DNA of 64,000 nucleotides from Blumeriella jaapii (GCA_009599575.1 VWND01000027.1:355001-419000); one strand, 5' to 3'. Positions 1 through 12,584 are shown, counted from the stretch's first letter. The notes: a model not told the origin generated them from the letters alone. Program-made: numbers and translations.

Positions 1-3000
1 TGTTTTTAATAATTGTTATTATTAAAAACCTTTGAAAAATAAATTGAAGTTATCTGCTTTGGACGGCGTTCCGGAATTATATTTAATGTTGCTTTATATT
101 ATAATTATTAATAGTATATATATCAAAACCTATTTCTTAAACGATTCCGGAGCTACCGATAATTTTATTAATTATTTTTTCGTATAACACTACGAATTAA
201 CTTTTGTTTTACTTATTAATCCACGTAAATTTACCGTGGTTAACGGACGCTTTTTTATTCACGGCGATATTACTTATTAAATCTTTTTTTAAATTAATAC
301 CGCCGGCCATACCGAATTAGTTACAGCTTTTATTATAACACTAGGAAAATACGATTTTATTCTAAAAAAGCTCTGGCTTCGAATACACAACTTTTATATT
401 AACTGGACCACGAATATCCTTTGTTTTAATTTAAATTTCTGCCGTACGAATTGCTTATTTCAACGCATTTATTAATTGGCCGTTTTAAATCTAGTTTAAA
501 AACGCTATTTTTACAAAACCGTCGTTCTATCAGCTATACTTCGTCGTACAAAAGCAGCTGTGTTTATTATTTTAGCTTTTTAACCAGGAGTCGAAGTATT
601 TTCAGCTTTTTTTATACGAAAAATTAATTAATAATTATACAAACTAAACGCTTTAACCGATAAATCTTTTTTTATTATATTATTTAAAATCGATCAATTG
701 CAAAAAGATAAGCTTTTTTAAACTGTACGATAACAACTTTCAGCCGAATTTTACTTCGCTAAAGCTTTACTAAAAGATATTTGTTTGGTTTTTTCAAACC
801 AAACCGCCAATCGATTTTCGAATAAAACTTTTTTTTTATTACTATTACTATCTAGCCGCTTTTGATTCTATCGAAGCTGATAAACTTGCATTTTATAAAA
901 AAAGCGTTGATTATACGATAGAACTTCGATCTGAAGTTGTATTTTTATACGGCTTTTTATATAATATATTAGTCGACGAATTTTAAATCTTACGCAAATT
1001 TCTTAAAAAAAACCTCGAGAAAGGCTGGATCCGAGCAAGCTTTTTTTCCGCAGCTTTTTCAATTTTATTCGCGAAAAAACCAAAAGGAAAATTACGATTT
1101 TGCGTCGATTATAAAGCTTTTAACGCTATTACAATTAAAAACCGATACTTTTTATTATTAATTCAAAAAACGCTTTTACGATTAAGCAAAGCCAAATTTT
1201 ATACTAAACTCGACGTTTTCGCCGTTTTTAATAAAATTCGAATAAAAAAAGGCTATAAATAGCTTATTGCATTTAATACGAGATATGGCCTGTTCGAGTC
1301 TTTGGTTATATTTTTCGGATTATACAACGCTTTCGCCACGTTTTAATCTCGTATAAACGATATTTTACGATTTTACCTAAATATTTTTTGCATAGCTTAT
1401 ATAAACGATATTTTAGTTTATTTAAACGATTTTTAAAAATATAAAAAACACGTTAATTTTATTTTTCAAGCTTTTTTTAACGCGGGCCTGTAATTAAATA
1501 TAAAAAAATGCGAATTCGAAGTTTAAAAAATCGTTTATTTTAAAATAATTATTTTTATTACTAAAATCAAAATGAATTTTAAAAAGCTCGAAGCGATTAC
1601 GAGCTGGAATTTCCCTTTTAATATTAAAAACGTATAAGCGTTTTTAGGTTTTGCGAATTTTATCGACGATTTATTAAAGGTTTTTTTAAAATCGTTATTT
1701 TTTTAATGAATTTGATAAAAAAAAATACTAAATGAAACTTTAACGACGATTGTATAAAAGCTTTCGAATTTCTTAAATCAGCGTTTACGATTGCATTTAC
1801 GTTGTTTCATTTCAATTTTAATAAAAAAATATTCGTTGAAACTGACGTTTCTGATTACGTTTTTTCAGAGATTTTTTTCCAGAAAAACGATACAAAAGTA
1901 TTTTATCCAATCGCTTTTATATCGAAAAAGTTCGATTTTGCTAAATACAATTACGAGATTTATAACAAAAAACTTTTCGCTATTATATATTGCTTCGAAA
2001 ATTAGCGAGCCGAATTACAAAAAGCTGCTTACTTAATTCGAATATTCACAAACCACCGAAACTTAAAATATTTTATAACGACTAAGCAATTTAACAAGCG
2101 TTAAATACGCTGAAACGAGTTTTTAGCTAATTTTGATTTTATAGTTATATTTAGATTTGGAAAACAAAATAGCAAATCTGATTTTTTAATCCGACGCTTT
2201 TAAAACCTTCCTTAAGACTTTTCAAACGAAAGAATTCAGTTCCAAAACCAAGCCTTTTTTAAGAAACACCATCTAACCGAAGTTTTGACCGAAAAACACT
2301 ATCTGACCGAAGTTTTAACCGCTTTTCCGGCTTCGCTAAAATAACCCGAAGCAGACGACGAAAAGCTTTTACGACTTCTGGATAAATATTATTTTATTAA
2401 TAAGCTGTGAATCGCTATTAAAAAAAAAATGCTTAAACCAAAAAGTATTCCGAAATCCAAAACGTTACAACTTTTTAAATGCGTTATACGCAATAACAAG
2501 TTGTATTTCCGAAACCGATTTTACGTTTTCGATATACCGAATTTAAAAATTCTTATTCGTACCTGGCTTTTACAAATGGCTTATAATTCAGTAAAAACAG
2601 GCCATTCTGGCAAAAACAAGCTTTACGAAATTATTAATAAAAATTATTATTGGCTATTAGTTTCCGAGGATTACAAAAGATTTGTTCGCAATTGCAACGG
2701 CTGCTTTCGTAATACAGGCATTAATTAACGCTATTAAAAACTTTTTAAACTTTTACTTATTTTTTTACGCCGTTGAAATTATATATTAATCGATTTTATA
2801 AGTTTTTTTCCAATGAAAAAGCATAAAAGTCGAAACAATTTAATTATAATAATAATTTGTCGCTTTATCAAAAAACGATATTATATAGCCTGTTATACAG
2901 CTATAAAAACGACAGATTTAGCCAAGTTGTTTTGCAAAAATATTTAGCGTTTATATAGTTTTTCCGATTTTATAATTTTAGACCGAAGTTTTTTATTTAT

Positions 3001-4174
3001 TTCACAGTTCTGAAAAGCTATTAATCACCGTTTCGAAACCAATATTACGCTATTCACCAGCTTTTATCCCGAAACAAACGGCCAAACCGAAAACGCGAAC
3101 GCTTATCTTTTTTCTTATTTAAAACAATTCGTCGAATACGCTTAAGAAGATTAAGAAAACTGGCTTTTTTTAGCTGAATTCGCAGCGAATAACGCTGTAA
3201 ACGCTTCCACCGGAGTTTCCCTTTTTTACGCTAACAAAAGCTTTTATTCCCGAATAAGCTTTTTTTTATTTAAGCCTATTTTAAGTTCCATTTTACGCAT
3301 TTTGCGAATAGCAAATACGAAAAAAAACGATTTCGCCGATAAAATAAAAAAGTTAAAATTATTTTTACGTATAAATCTGACTTTAGCGTTGGTCGACCAG
3401 AAATACTATTTTAATTAACAACGCTAATTAGCTTTTGCTTATAAAATAAAAGATAACGTGTTTTTTAACAAACGCAATATAACTTCTATTAAACCAGTTA
3501 AAAAACTAAATAACAAATTCTACGATTTTTACAAAATCGCCGAAATTCTAGGCTTTTATAATTACAAGCTGAAATTACTTTTCGAGCAAAAATTATTATA
3601 TTTTGTTTTTTATATTAATTTGCTTAAATCTGCCTACAACGACCTTTTCCTAAAGCAGAAAAACCTTTTTTTTCCATTTGTTTTTATCGACGCAAACGAA
3701 AGCTTGCTATAAGTTATAAACGCTATTTTCGATTCTAAACGAAATCTCAACTTTTTTTATTTAATATAATAGCGTGGCTACAACGCCGAAAACCAATTTT
3801 AAAAACTATTAAAAAACGTTGTTAACGCATATAGTTTTATAACTGAATTCGCTATACGTTTTTTTAAAAACTTTATCCGACCAAAGCAAAACTGGCTAAA
3901 GCCAGAATTACTAACAAAAAACATATCAAATCGATAAATAACGAGAACGAGCTTTTATTATTAAAAAAAGCTTTTACAACCGTCATCAAACACAAAAAAA
4001 CTGCTACCAATTTCTTTTCTATTACAAAAGAATCAATTATTCTGCTTCCGAAACTAGAAAAGCCTGCTTTTTTTTTTTTTATTATTCCAGCCGAACTTCG
4101 CATTCGTTTACAAAAACGCTTCGCGAACGAAGCTCGATTTATAAAAGTAGATTCCGACGACGAAAAAATTAAAT
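1..4174 (+). pseudogene. pol: Gypsy-A1 pol (PR-RT-RNaseH-IN-chromodomain), inactivated
   Basis: The polyprotein would cut itself, copy the RNA and integrate the cDNA. The protease motif DSGATDNFI is at 143-169 and its Asp-Ser-Gly is intact. Reverse transcriptase spans about 1040-1640, with FCVDYKAFN and the catalytic box reading YIND (1398-1409) instead of YxDD. RNase H spans about 1790-2110 ([19 protein letters not shown]). The integrase zinc domain at 2580-2710 has the second His and both Cys, but the first His is Tyr (2582-2584, CAT to TAT). The integrase core is at about 2785-3240 with Asp, Asp and Glu (in TNGQTEN) still readable. The GPY/F module is at 3458-3625 and a chromodomain at about 3715-3870 (IFDSKRNLNFFYLI). 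A short tail ends near 4174. There are dozens of stops. Domain calls are confident; exact edges are not. Confidence 0.88.
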
Positions 4175-4182
4175 AAAAAAAT

Positions 4183-4192
4183 AGAAAGGAGG
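4183..4192 (+). promoter_or_regulatory. Polypurine tract of Gypsy-A1
   Basis: A purine run (AGAAAGGAGG) lies six bases before the 3' LTR that starts with TG at 4199. This is the usual place of the plus-strand primer for reverse transcription. The matching place in A2 (right of 52395, minus strand) is a pyrimidine run altered by RIP. Confidence 0.6.
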
Positions 4193-4198
4193 ACCATA

Positions 4199-4370
4199 TG
4201 TAAAAGGATGAGACGTCAGTTCGTTGGTCACGTGGTCCGAAGGTTACGTTGTTATCACGTGACATCGGAGCCCGCACATATTATATTTTAGACTTCGCGA
4301 CACCTCTAACTTAGAACCTCGTAGTTAATGCAAATCACCTACGAACCTACTGCTCGTTCGTCCCCTTACA
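4199..4370 (+). repeat. 3' LTR of Gypsy-A1 (172 bp)
   Basis: The LTR runs from TGTAAAAGG to CCCCTTACA and so has short inverted ends. It matches the two LTRs of A2 in reverse complement, including the shared core CACGTGGTCCGAAGGTTACG. It is clearly less AT-rich than the pol sequence before it. The 172-174 bp size is short for a Gypsy LTR. Confidence 0.9.
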
Positions 4371-5373
4371 AGCGTCGTTTTCGAAATAATTTTTATATTT
4401 TTATACCGTGTAATTGTTCGAATAAATTAATATCGCGCCGTCGGTTTTTTAGATTTTGAATCTGACGAAAACTTTTTGCTTAATCGAAAAGTTAATAAAA
4501 GTTATTTTATTTTCTATTTCGTAGCTTTCGGTTTTGTAATTCGATAAAATAGCTAAGGCCATTGTTTTAAACGCGCTGAAATACGAAAAAGCTGGGTTTT
4601 TTTGAATGGTTTTAATTAGCTTGGCGTCGTGATATAATTGCAAATAAGCTTCGATTATTTTCGAGTTGTATGCGAAAGCAGACAAAATATAATAGTCGAA
4701 AATGGCGTCGGTAAGATTTTCGATTTTTTTTTTTAAAAATCGGCGATATCGAATTTTATAATTGTATTACGGTCGGGACCAGCGAAGCCTAAAGCGATCG
4801 GAACGTCAAAATAAGCTACGAGGCAGCAGTTTTCGAAGTTCCGAATAATCAAAGCAGCGAAGTAAAAGCCGGAATGCATTTTAAAAGCTTATTAAATAAG
4901 ACTGTAAAGCATATTAGCGAAAAAGGCTATAAACGCTTTTTAGGTTTTAACCAGTCGGAAATAATGTTTGTATATAGCTATTTTTTCTTTTATAAAATGC
5001 AGCAGTGGCTTGTTTTTTTCGTTATGAAATTTTACGTAATTAACGAATTCGCAGCTTAATTCAAATAAACTTTAAAACATACTTTCGGTAGAAAAGCTAA
5101 AAAAGTCGGCTTTTAAAAATATTCGTTGCTTCCATTTTTTTTTGTTTTAATCGAGTTTTGTGGTCGCGCTAAAAGCCTTGGAGTCTGCTCTGAAGTTTAA
5201 ATAGCCTAGATAAGCTTTAGCACGTGCTTTAGTAATTCTCGCAGTTTTTCGTCGGAACATAAATTGGTTATTAAAATCAATTTCGAACACGTCGTAATCC
5301 GAATTTCTGATAGCAGCGAATCGATCAGCGAAATCGACAACGTCGATTTCTTTTGTAATCAAATCGCAATACG
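4371..5373 (-). pseudogene. Gypsy-D2 ORF3, C-terminal fragment
   Basis: This is the distal part of the unknown third frame of Gypsy-D, separated from its proximal part (22445-24152) by the C1 insertion. On the minus strand it reads through DFADRFAAIRNSDYDVFEID and AYNSKIIEAYLQLYHDAKL, which correspond to about 16290-17280 of D1. The longest uninterrupted parts are 5362-5147 and 4685-4449. No known domain is recognised. Its codons match D1 with fewer stops, which makes it useful for reconstructing the family consensus. Confidence 0.75.
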
Positions 5374-5631
5374 TGTCACAGCTAGCTTGAGGATAATCAG
5401 AAGGGTGATGTGGACCAAAAGGTACGCATATAAATTAAAAAAAAGACACCGAGCTAGAATGCTCGGGGTCGCGAACTTTATGTACAATGGGTTGCGCTTA
5501 TGGGTCACGTGATTTAGCGCGAGGCCTAGTGGCCGAAATGGTCCGTGCCCAAACCTTATTCCAATACTACCGGCAATTATACCATTGGCAACTATACCAT
5601 TAGCATTTATATTATTGGCAGGATCGTAATA
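5374..5631 (-). repeat. 3' LTR of Gypsy-C1 (258 bp)
   Basis: On the plus strand it starts TGTCACAGCTAGC and ends GGATCGTAATA. It is homologous to the LTRs at 22182-22439, 32645-32923 and 46478-46759. It contains the well-preserved block GGTCACGTGATTTAGCGCGA and degenerate 15-bp tandem units near its right end. Open frames seen here on both strands are accidental. Confidence 0.9.
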
Positions 5632-6928
5632 TTCTCTTTCGAAAAACTGCGTTCTCGCAGTTGTAATCATAAGTTTATCGTTTTCCAACTCCGTGTAATT
5701 TTTTCTGTTTTCGTTATAAGCTTATAATTATACGAAAAACGTTCGTAAAAGGTTTTTAGCGATAAAATGCGATCGGTGAAATATTTAAAAAATATAAAAG
5801 GCCGTTATAACGTTAAAATAAAAGTATTATTCGAGATTTTTATTAGCGCTTTTTTAATTGATTTGGTATTGCAATATTTTTTTATATAATTTCGAATTTA
5901 TTATTTTTTCGATTTTTTATTTCGTTTGCTCGGAAAATAATTAAATAAAAGCTGGTTCGAAATAGCGTTGGCCAAATAAAAGGTTGCTGATATGCTTTCG
6001 GAGCGAATATAAATAGAAAATTAAATAAATTGATTAGTTTGCGGAAAAGTTAAGTTTTCAATTTTTTTTTATTTTGTCGACGATTTTAATTAAGCCGTAT
6101 TATTTATTTAAAAGCTTTCGAAAAAGTCGGTCGAACTTTTAATTTTTAGTATTTATTAATACTTCGTCGCTTATATTTTAATTTACCGGTCGTTTATATA
6201 AATTGGCGAAGCGTTTTATTTTGGCTTGTTATTACGTAATAAACGATTATGCGTATTTTATAATTTTTTTAGCTCGGAAAGCCAAATGTAAAGCTTCGTC
6301 GCGGTTAAGTTTTTCGATGGCCGAGCGAAAAGGACGGAAGTTGTTTATATTCTAAAATATACGAGCTTCGTATTTATTTAAAATTTGAAAAAAAAAAACG
6401 TTGCCGAAAAACTCGTGCGGCAAAATCAGCTATATAATATTTATTAAAAATAAAAAACGTTTTTAATTGTTTTGGTAATAAAAACAAAAAAAGCGGAAGC
6501 GTTGCTTAATATATTAGTTTATTATTTCGGTTTGCTTATCGATATTAAAATTGTACGCAGTAATTAATTTGACTTTGGTTTTTAATATACAACAGAGTTT
6601 TTATTAAAAAACCGAAATAAATTAAGCTTTTCGGTCCGAAATAATTAAATCCGGCATGCCGAAATAGCGCATTTAATAAATTAAAAACAAAGCTGCTAGT
6701 TTTTTCGTTATAATAATTTTATAGCAAAGAATTAACAAAAGTTTTTTAAACAAGCGATTTATTATTACGAAAGCGAAATCGTAATTATTTTCGTTTAATA
6801 AAAGCTTCGTAAAATCTATCGTTAAATATTAATAAAATTTGTTAAATATAAGCAAAAGCTTTAGAAAGCCCGGAGTTTTATCGCGCCTAGCTTTTATTCG
6901 TATGCAACGATAATTCGAAACGTATTAT
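5632..6928 (-). pseudogene. pol: Gypsy-C1 integrase core and 3' region
   Basis: This is the part of C1 left of the D1 insertion. Reading leftward from 6928 it continues the integrase: the first catalytic Asp in a segment like MDFTKLPL, the second in GMPDLIISDRKAQF near 6650, and Glu in the TEIIN motif near 6525. The site at 6517-6524 is the empty counterpart of the 8-bp duplication that flanks DTX-G in C2. From about 6450 to 5632 the frame becomes too damaged for a domain call; a C-terminal integrase region and untranslated sequence are expected there. Confidence 0.75.
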
Positions 6929-7195
6929 TGTAAAACGGTGATACCTTGTATTAATGGAAGTTGGTAGTTTTAGCTATGGTCGAGGCATGGACCCCTCCGA
7001 GACCTCCTGCCACTGACTACCTTTAACAGGTATAAGAGCTAGGCACTTTTTTTAGATAATACTATAGGCACGCAGTTTAATTTATATCTTTACTCATTTT
7101 TCTTTTTTTTTTTCAGTCTTTTCTAAGGATTTCCTAGACTATCTTACCCACCGATATATGGCCGTATTAGTCTGGTTTTCCTATTTATTTTTACA
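6929..7195 (+). repeat. 5' LTR of Gypsy-D1 (267 bp)
   Basis: It starts TGTAAAACGGTGATACC and ends near TTATTTTTACA. The conserved block around CATGGACCCCTCCGAGACC is shared by all four Gypsy-D LTRs in the window (also 17941, 31548 and 47312). It is visibly more GC-rich than the interior. Confidence 0.9.
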
Positions 7196-7870
7196 TTTAA
7201 TAATTTACGCAAAGATTTAAAATTTCGGTATCGTTTTTATATATTCGCCGATGTATTTTTTAAATTCGGAATTAAAATCGACTTCGATATTTCGCTATTA
7301 CGGCTTAAAAGACTTTTTATATGATGTTATTCGCAGCTGCATTATATAAAAAACTTTTAATAGCTTCTTCTATTTTGTGCACAGTTATTAGATTACAAAA
7401 GTATAATATATTTTAGAAACGTTTAAAATTACGGTTAGGCAATTCTGAATCGTACGAAATTCAAACCTCGAAAGTCGTTTTTTTGTTAAAAAATAATAAA
7501 TCGAATATTGGTTTATACGCTTCGACCGCTGCGCTCGGCCTTTTTAAATTAGATTTTTCTTGGTTAAACGCCTGGCGAAAACTCAACCTTTTGATTTTAC
7601 GCTTTATAATTATAGCAATTACAATTTGCGGCTTTTTATTAAAAGTAATAAAAAGATGGCTGTACGTATATTAGTTTAAGCCACGAAATATCGAAACCGT
7701 AAATTATACAGCAATATTATATTAATCCAGTCAATATTAAAAAACAAATTTTTTAATACGTTATTTAAATGTTTGAACGCAATCTTATTTTATTTAATTT
7801 TTTTAAAAAACATAAAGATCTTTTTGATAGCTTTTTTATTAAAAACGATTTTTCTTACGTTAAAAACCTT
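7196..7870 (+). other. Leader of Gypsy-D1, no coding assigned
   Basis: This is the sequence between the 5' LTR and gag, conserved in D2 (about 31547-30890, reverse) and D3 (47579-47920 then 59616-59990). It contains a moderately conserved stretch near 7483-7674 that is open but has no recognisable product. The insertion site of B4 in D3 corresponds to GCTGCGCTCGGCC at about 7530. It may be 5' untranslated or an N-terminal gag extension. Confidence 0.5.
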
Positions 7871-9250
7871 TAATCTGCAATTTTAAAAAATATTTATTTG
7901 TTTAATTTAAACCCTACTAATATTTTTATTAATATTATGGACAACGACGCTTTTCGTTTTTTTATGCGAAGCCGCATACTTTTTTCTGGCTCTCCTGATG
8001 CACTTTTATTCAGTGGCGCCAACGTTACCGATTTTATCGAAAAATATAAAAAAACCTGTAAAAATTTCGGAATTTCTGAAATTGAAATATTCGATAAACT
8101 TCCTCGCTATTATAATCTAATTATTAAAGATATTATTAAATTAATAAATAAATAGAAAATTATTAGGGTTCGAAACTAGCGCAAATTAATTAAAGTTTTG
8201 AAATCAGAATTCCGAAATCATAATCGCTAGCAAATCCGCGATACTATCGCTTTTTTCAAGCAGTTTGTTATAATAATTCGCTAAGCCAAAAAACTTAAAG
8301 TTTATTATCGTACTTATACGAAAATTTTTAACGTTTTCGTTAATAAAAAAGTTTTAAACGAAATTAAGCAAAAAAGATTGTTTTTATTTGGCTTTTTAAC
8401 CAGCATTCGCAACAAAATTATTAAGCATTTTAAAGTTAATAAACAAGATTCTGAAACTTTCGATTAATATTTTAAATTTGTGAAATTCGTTTTTAAACAA
8501 AACCAAAGCAAACGTATTATTAAGGCTATAAATCAAAAAAAATCTTTTTTTTTTATTTATAAAAAAAACGTGGAAGCTTTAGTGCAGAAATATATCCAGC
8601 TATTAAAAGTTACCGAAATCGCTAAAAAACAATCAGTTATTATATTATTTAATCGTTTTGCAAAATTTATAAGCTTGAAAAAGCTTAATAAAAATATCGA
8701 AATTTTCGTATTAAAATTTACCGATATTAAGATTTAAAAGCTTTAAAGCAAAATCGAAGATTTTATACAATAGCAGAAAAAACTTCTTTACGTTAATTCG
8801 GATAATAAAAACGATTAAAATAATTTTTATAATAACTACTCCTTTTAAAATGCGCGAAGCGATCAGCTTCGCCAAGTTATTATAAAAGTAATAGCTGCCT
8901 AATGGCAATCTTTCCGTGCTAACGATTAAAATCAGCGAAATATTAATTATAATAACGATTATTAAAAGAAAAAAGAAAACTAACGCGAAAACCAAAATCG
9001 CGGCTATTAAAATAATAAAAGTAATTATTAAAACAAATTTTATAGCTTTAAATATAAATTCTGTGATAATAAAAAAATCTATTGCGAAAAACTTTATATT
9101 CGCTTAAAATGCAAAGTATTTAATTTTTATATAAATAATAATATTTGTTATATTAATAAATACGAAGCGATCTGCCTCGGACCGACGGAAGCAGAAATAG
9201 GCCCTTTTAATAAAGCTGAAAATCAAAGCTAGTTAAATACTATTCGCTTA
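7870..9250 (+). pseudogene. gag: Gypsy-D1 gag
   Basis: The capsid precursor that packages the element RNA. Near 7935-8155 the sequence reads RFFMRSRILFSGSPDALLF and then a segment like NVTDFIEKYKKTCKNFGI, which resembles the start of fungal Gypsy gag domains. An open segment at 8480-8737 (VEALVQKYIQLLKVTEIAKK) continues it. A Cys-poor remnant of a nucleocapsid region follows at about 9090-9240 (EAICLGPTEAEIGPFNKAEN). The same blocks occur in D2 (30890-29600, reverse) and D3 (60030-61515). Several stops at Gln codons inactivate it. The gag call is by resemblance and position. Confidence 0.7.
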
Positions 9251-10538
9251 AAAATAAATAATACGAAATAAAACGACTGTTTAAAAAACAAAAAAGATAC
9301 AAAAACGATTTTTATTAATAAAAAAAAAACATTCTAAAAAGCGTGCTAATTAAAAAGAAAACTTTTATTCTAAGCGTAAATAAAATTCAAATATATAAAT
9401 AAAAAACAAATATATATATTATTAATGCAAATATCGCATTTGCAAATATTATAATTGTATAATTAAGCCAGCGAATTATAAAAAAGTAAAATGCTTTTGT
9501 TTTATTCGCTAAATCAATTAGTATAAAAAAAAACGTTAGAATCGAAAAAGAAAAAGATTTTGAAATTCGAAAAAAAACCGATAAAACTATTAAAAAAACG
9601 CTTATAATAAAAAAAATTAACGACGATATAAAAAATATCGATACCGATATTCCGATTTAAATTATTTAAAAAGTACCAGTTTTTAAACGCCTATTATTAA
9701 TACGAAGCGAAAAATAGATCGACAAATATATTAGTTCCGAAGCCGTCGACGAAACTATTGAAAAAATTATAAAACAAAAAATTAAATTAAAATTCAGCGA
9801 TTTATTTAATACAAAAGAAAAATTCGACAAAATTATTAATAAATAAATTTCTGTATTAAAAAGAAACGAAAAAATTAAAATCATCCGAAAAAAAAACGAT
9901 TTTAAATTAGAAAAAGATTAAAAAGAAATTTACAATACCGCAGTTAATTTAGCCGATAAAAAGAAATCCTCGAAAAAAATCAGCCTTTTAGCTTTTGCTA
10001 TAAAAACCCAAAAATCAAAACGACGAAACTGCTTTTATACGGTTATAAAAGCGCTAAAAATAAAAATAATATTTAAGAAAAATACGACCGCCTTCGCCTT
10101 ATTCGATAATAAAGCCGAAATCAATTATATAAACTAGGAAACAGCCGAAGTTAATAATATATCGATTATTACCGATAAGCGAATAATTTATATTATCGTT
10201 AATAAAAATACGATTAAATTTAATAAAATTATACGAAATATAAAAATCGACGTTAAAAATATTATTACTTATAAAAACTTTTTAATAATAAAAAAATGCT
10301 TCCATTCTATTATTTTTAAAATGCTTTGGATTTTAAAAAATCTCGTCAGTTTTAAATACACCGAAAACGGCCAAATAAAAGCTTTTTTCTAAAACTAAAA
10401 CCGATTTTTTTAAAATCAAATCACCGTCGCCGGCGACAAAATATTTTTAATCGACGTTTTATCGAAAAACGAATAGCCGGCTTTGGTTTTAAAACAAACG
10501 CTAAATTATAATAAAACCTGGAAAATATTCGGCTAAAA

Positions 10539-10577
10539 GCATTTACGTCGCTAATCGAAATAATACCGCGAATAAAA
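10539..10577 (+). repeat. Palindromic mini-repeat, copy 1 in Gypsy-D1 pol
   Basis: About 36-39 bp with imperfect inverted arms of the type TTYRCGTCGCTA and TARYACCGCGAA around a TCGAAAT loop. It is almost identical to the copy in Gypsy-B2 at 37569-37602, although the surrounding sequences are unrelated. In one frame it encodes FTSLIEIIPRIK. The equivalent in D2 is at 28167-28204. Confidence 0.7.
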
Positions 10578-12485
10578 TTAGCTAATATTAATATTTTTAA
10601 TTATTAATTCGAAAATAAAAATTCCGAAAATTTCGTTTTCGTATTAAACAAACCCGACCTATATATTCTATTTTTTTATATTAATATCAGCATTTTTTAC
10701 AAGCGCAAAACTAATAAAATACGATTCGTAAATCTTAGCGAATCCGATAAAAATATTTTCGAAAAAATAAACGATTAGTTTGAAAAAAATAAAATAATAA
10801 AATTATTTTAATTAATTATTAGCGAATTCGAAAGATTTATTACCGGCCGATTTTCCAGCTTATTATCTGGCAGCTGATTTACAAAAAAACGATTTAATAA
10901 TTTAGCAATCGGAATTTAATTTCTGTTAAAAAAAAAAAGTTTTATACGAAATTCTACGCAATCGAAAAAAAGCTATAGTTTTCGATTTTACCGAAATAGG
11001 CTAATTCAGCTTTAATATTACGCTTTATATCGATATTAAAATCGTATTTTACGAAGCTTGGCAAAAAAAGACTTTTTTAATTTTTAAAACCCTTCAGAAT
11101 AAAATAATCGAAATGCTAAAAAAACGAATTAAATAAAAAATCTTCGAATTTTATTACGGCCTATACAAAAACAAATAATTTATCGTTGCGAAAAAAAAAA
11201 AAAACATTTACAGATTTATTATCGCAATCGTCGAAATAAATAAAATAACGATACGAAACGCTAACGTGCCATTTAACGTCGATTAATTTTCGAACGAATT
11301 CGCAAAACTGACGATCGCTTTTCTTTTCGATTTGTTTTCCGGCTACAACCATTTAATATTTAATTTACGATTTCGAAATATAATAATAATTTAAATTTCA
11401 ATCGGTTTATTACGTATAACGAAAGTATTTATAAGAGCTATTAATTTAATCGTTTAATTCGTAAAAATCGTATATAAAATCCTTATAATTTGCATTTCCG
11501 ATATTGCTTTTTTTTACGTTAACGACGTCGGAATAAAAGGCCTTAAATTATATTATAATAATAAAAAGATTTTTTTTAAAATTCGACGTTATATAATAAA
11601 ATATATTTAAAACATCGATAAAATTATAGTTTGCTTCGAAAAAGCCAAAGCTATTATTAGTTCTCGAATAAAATTTTATATATCCGAAATAAATATCGTT
11701 AGTTATATAATTAATAGCGCTAGCCGCTATTTTTAACGAAAAAAAATTAAAAAGATCTGCGAATAAAAAAAATATAAAAACATTACCGAAGCCAAAATAT
11801 TTATTGGCGTTATGATTTATTACCGCAATTAAATTAAATTTTTTTTTTAAAAAGCTGCATTTATTTACGCTACGATAAAAAAAAAAATCGATTTCGTTTA
11901 GAAAAAAAAACAAAATAAAATTATAAAATTTTTTAAAAACGACTTTTTATCGGTCTTATCGCTTATGCGGATCGATTATAGCTTAAACGCAAAAGAAATT
12001 ATTTTAATTATCGACGCTAATATTTTCGGTTGGGAAGCTGTATTATAATAAATCGATAAAAACAAAAAACGATATTTTTTACGATTCGAAAACGGCTTAT
12101 AATTTTTCGCGAAAATACGCTACGATATTATCAAACGAAAATATCGAAGCGTTTTTAAAATAATAAAAAAAATAAAAAGCGAATTGTACGAAATATATTT
12201 TATTTTGAAAACGGACGCAAAAATTCTTGTCGATTAATTAAATAAAAAAGCCAATAATTTACTAAAAGCGTTCGTTATTAATTAAATAGCCTGAATGCGA
12301 TTTATAAATTTCGAAGTTAAGCATATTAAAAAAACAATTAATATAACGGCAAACGGCTTTTCCAAACGAAAACGCTTTTATTTATTTGATTTCGCTAAAC
12401 AAAACGAGCAAAATATCGACGAATAAATTGCTAACGAAATCGGCTGCTTCGCTATTTGCGCTTTAAGTTTCATAAAGCCAAAATT

Positions 12486-12521
12486 ATTCGCGTTGCTATT
12501 TCGGCTAATACCGCGAATAAA
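12486..12521 (+). repeat. Palindromic mini-repeat, copy 2 in Gypsy-D1 pol
   Basis: Arms TTCGCGTTGCTA and TAATACCGCGAA with loop TTTCGGC. It is in frame with the RNase H-integrase linker and encodes FALLFRLIPRIK. The D2 counterpart is 26223-26258 on the minus strand. Confidence 0.7.
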
Positions 12522-12548
12522 AAATATTAATTTTCGGGCCGAAAAAGC

Positions 12549-12584
12549 ATTCGCGTTATTATCTCGGCTAATACCGCGAATAAA
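12549..12584 (+). repeat. Palindromic mini-repeat, copy 3 in Gypsy-D1 pol
   Basis: A second unit 63 bp after copy 2 and in the same frame, encoding FALLSRLIPRIN. The D2 counterpart is 26160-26194 on the minus strand. The pair makes a local direct repeat in an otherwise unique linker. Confidence 0.7.

Larger units (their letters stand above)
1..4370 (+). mobile_element. Gypsy-A copy A1, 3' part, RIP-degraded
   Basis: This is a Ty3/Gypsy LTR retrotransposon whose 5' LTR and gag lie left of the window. Protease, reverse transcriptase, RNase H, integrase and chromodomain follow in that order and end in a polypurine tract and a 3' LTR at 4199-4370. The copy matches A2 (52222-58225, opposite strand) along its length. 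It lies in ORF3 of the D2 element: the sequence right of 4370 is D2 ORF3 on the minus strand. The left target duplication is outside the window. Stops in frame are mostly TAA/TAG at expected Gln codons, as expected after RIP. Family and boundaries are secure on the right side; the full length is inferred from A2. Confidence 0.9.

Noticed and set aside
3873..4277. 134-codon open frame on the minus strand, hydrophobic
   Set aside because: It lies antisense to the end of Gypsy-A pol and runs into the LTR. The homologous antisense frame occurs at 52452-52721 in A2, so it is a shadow of the coding frame.
5359..5727. Overlapping open frames on both strands
   Set aside because: They lie in the C1 LTR and its border with D2 and repeat in other LTR copies. 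There is no coding signal beyond chance in a less RIPped stretch.
8711..9107. Ile/Lys-rich frames on both strands
   Set aside because: They sit in the low-complexity middle of Gypsy-D gag and recur in D2 and D3 on either strand. They are compositional and not separate genes.
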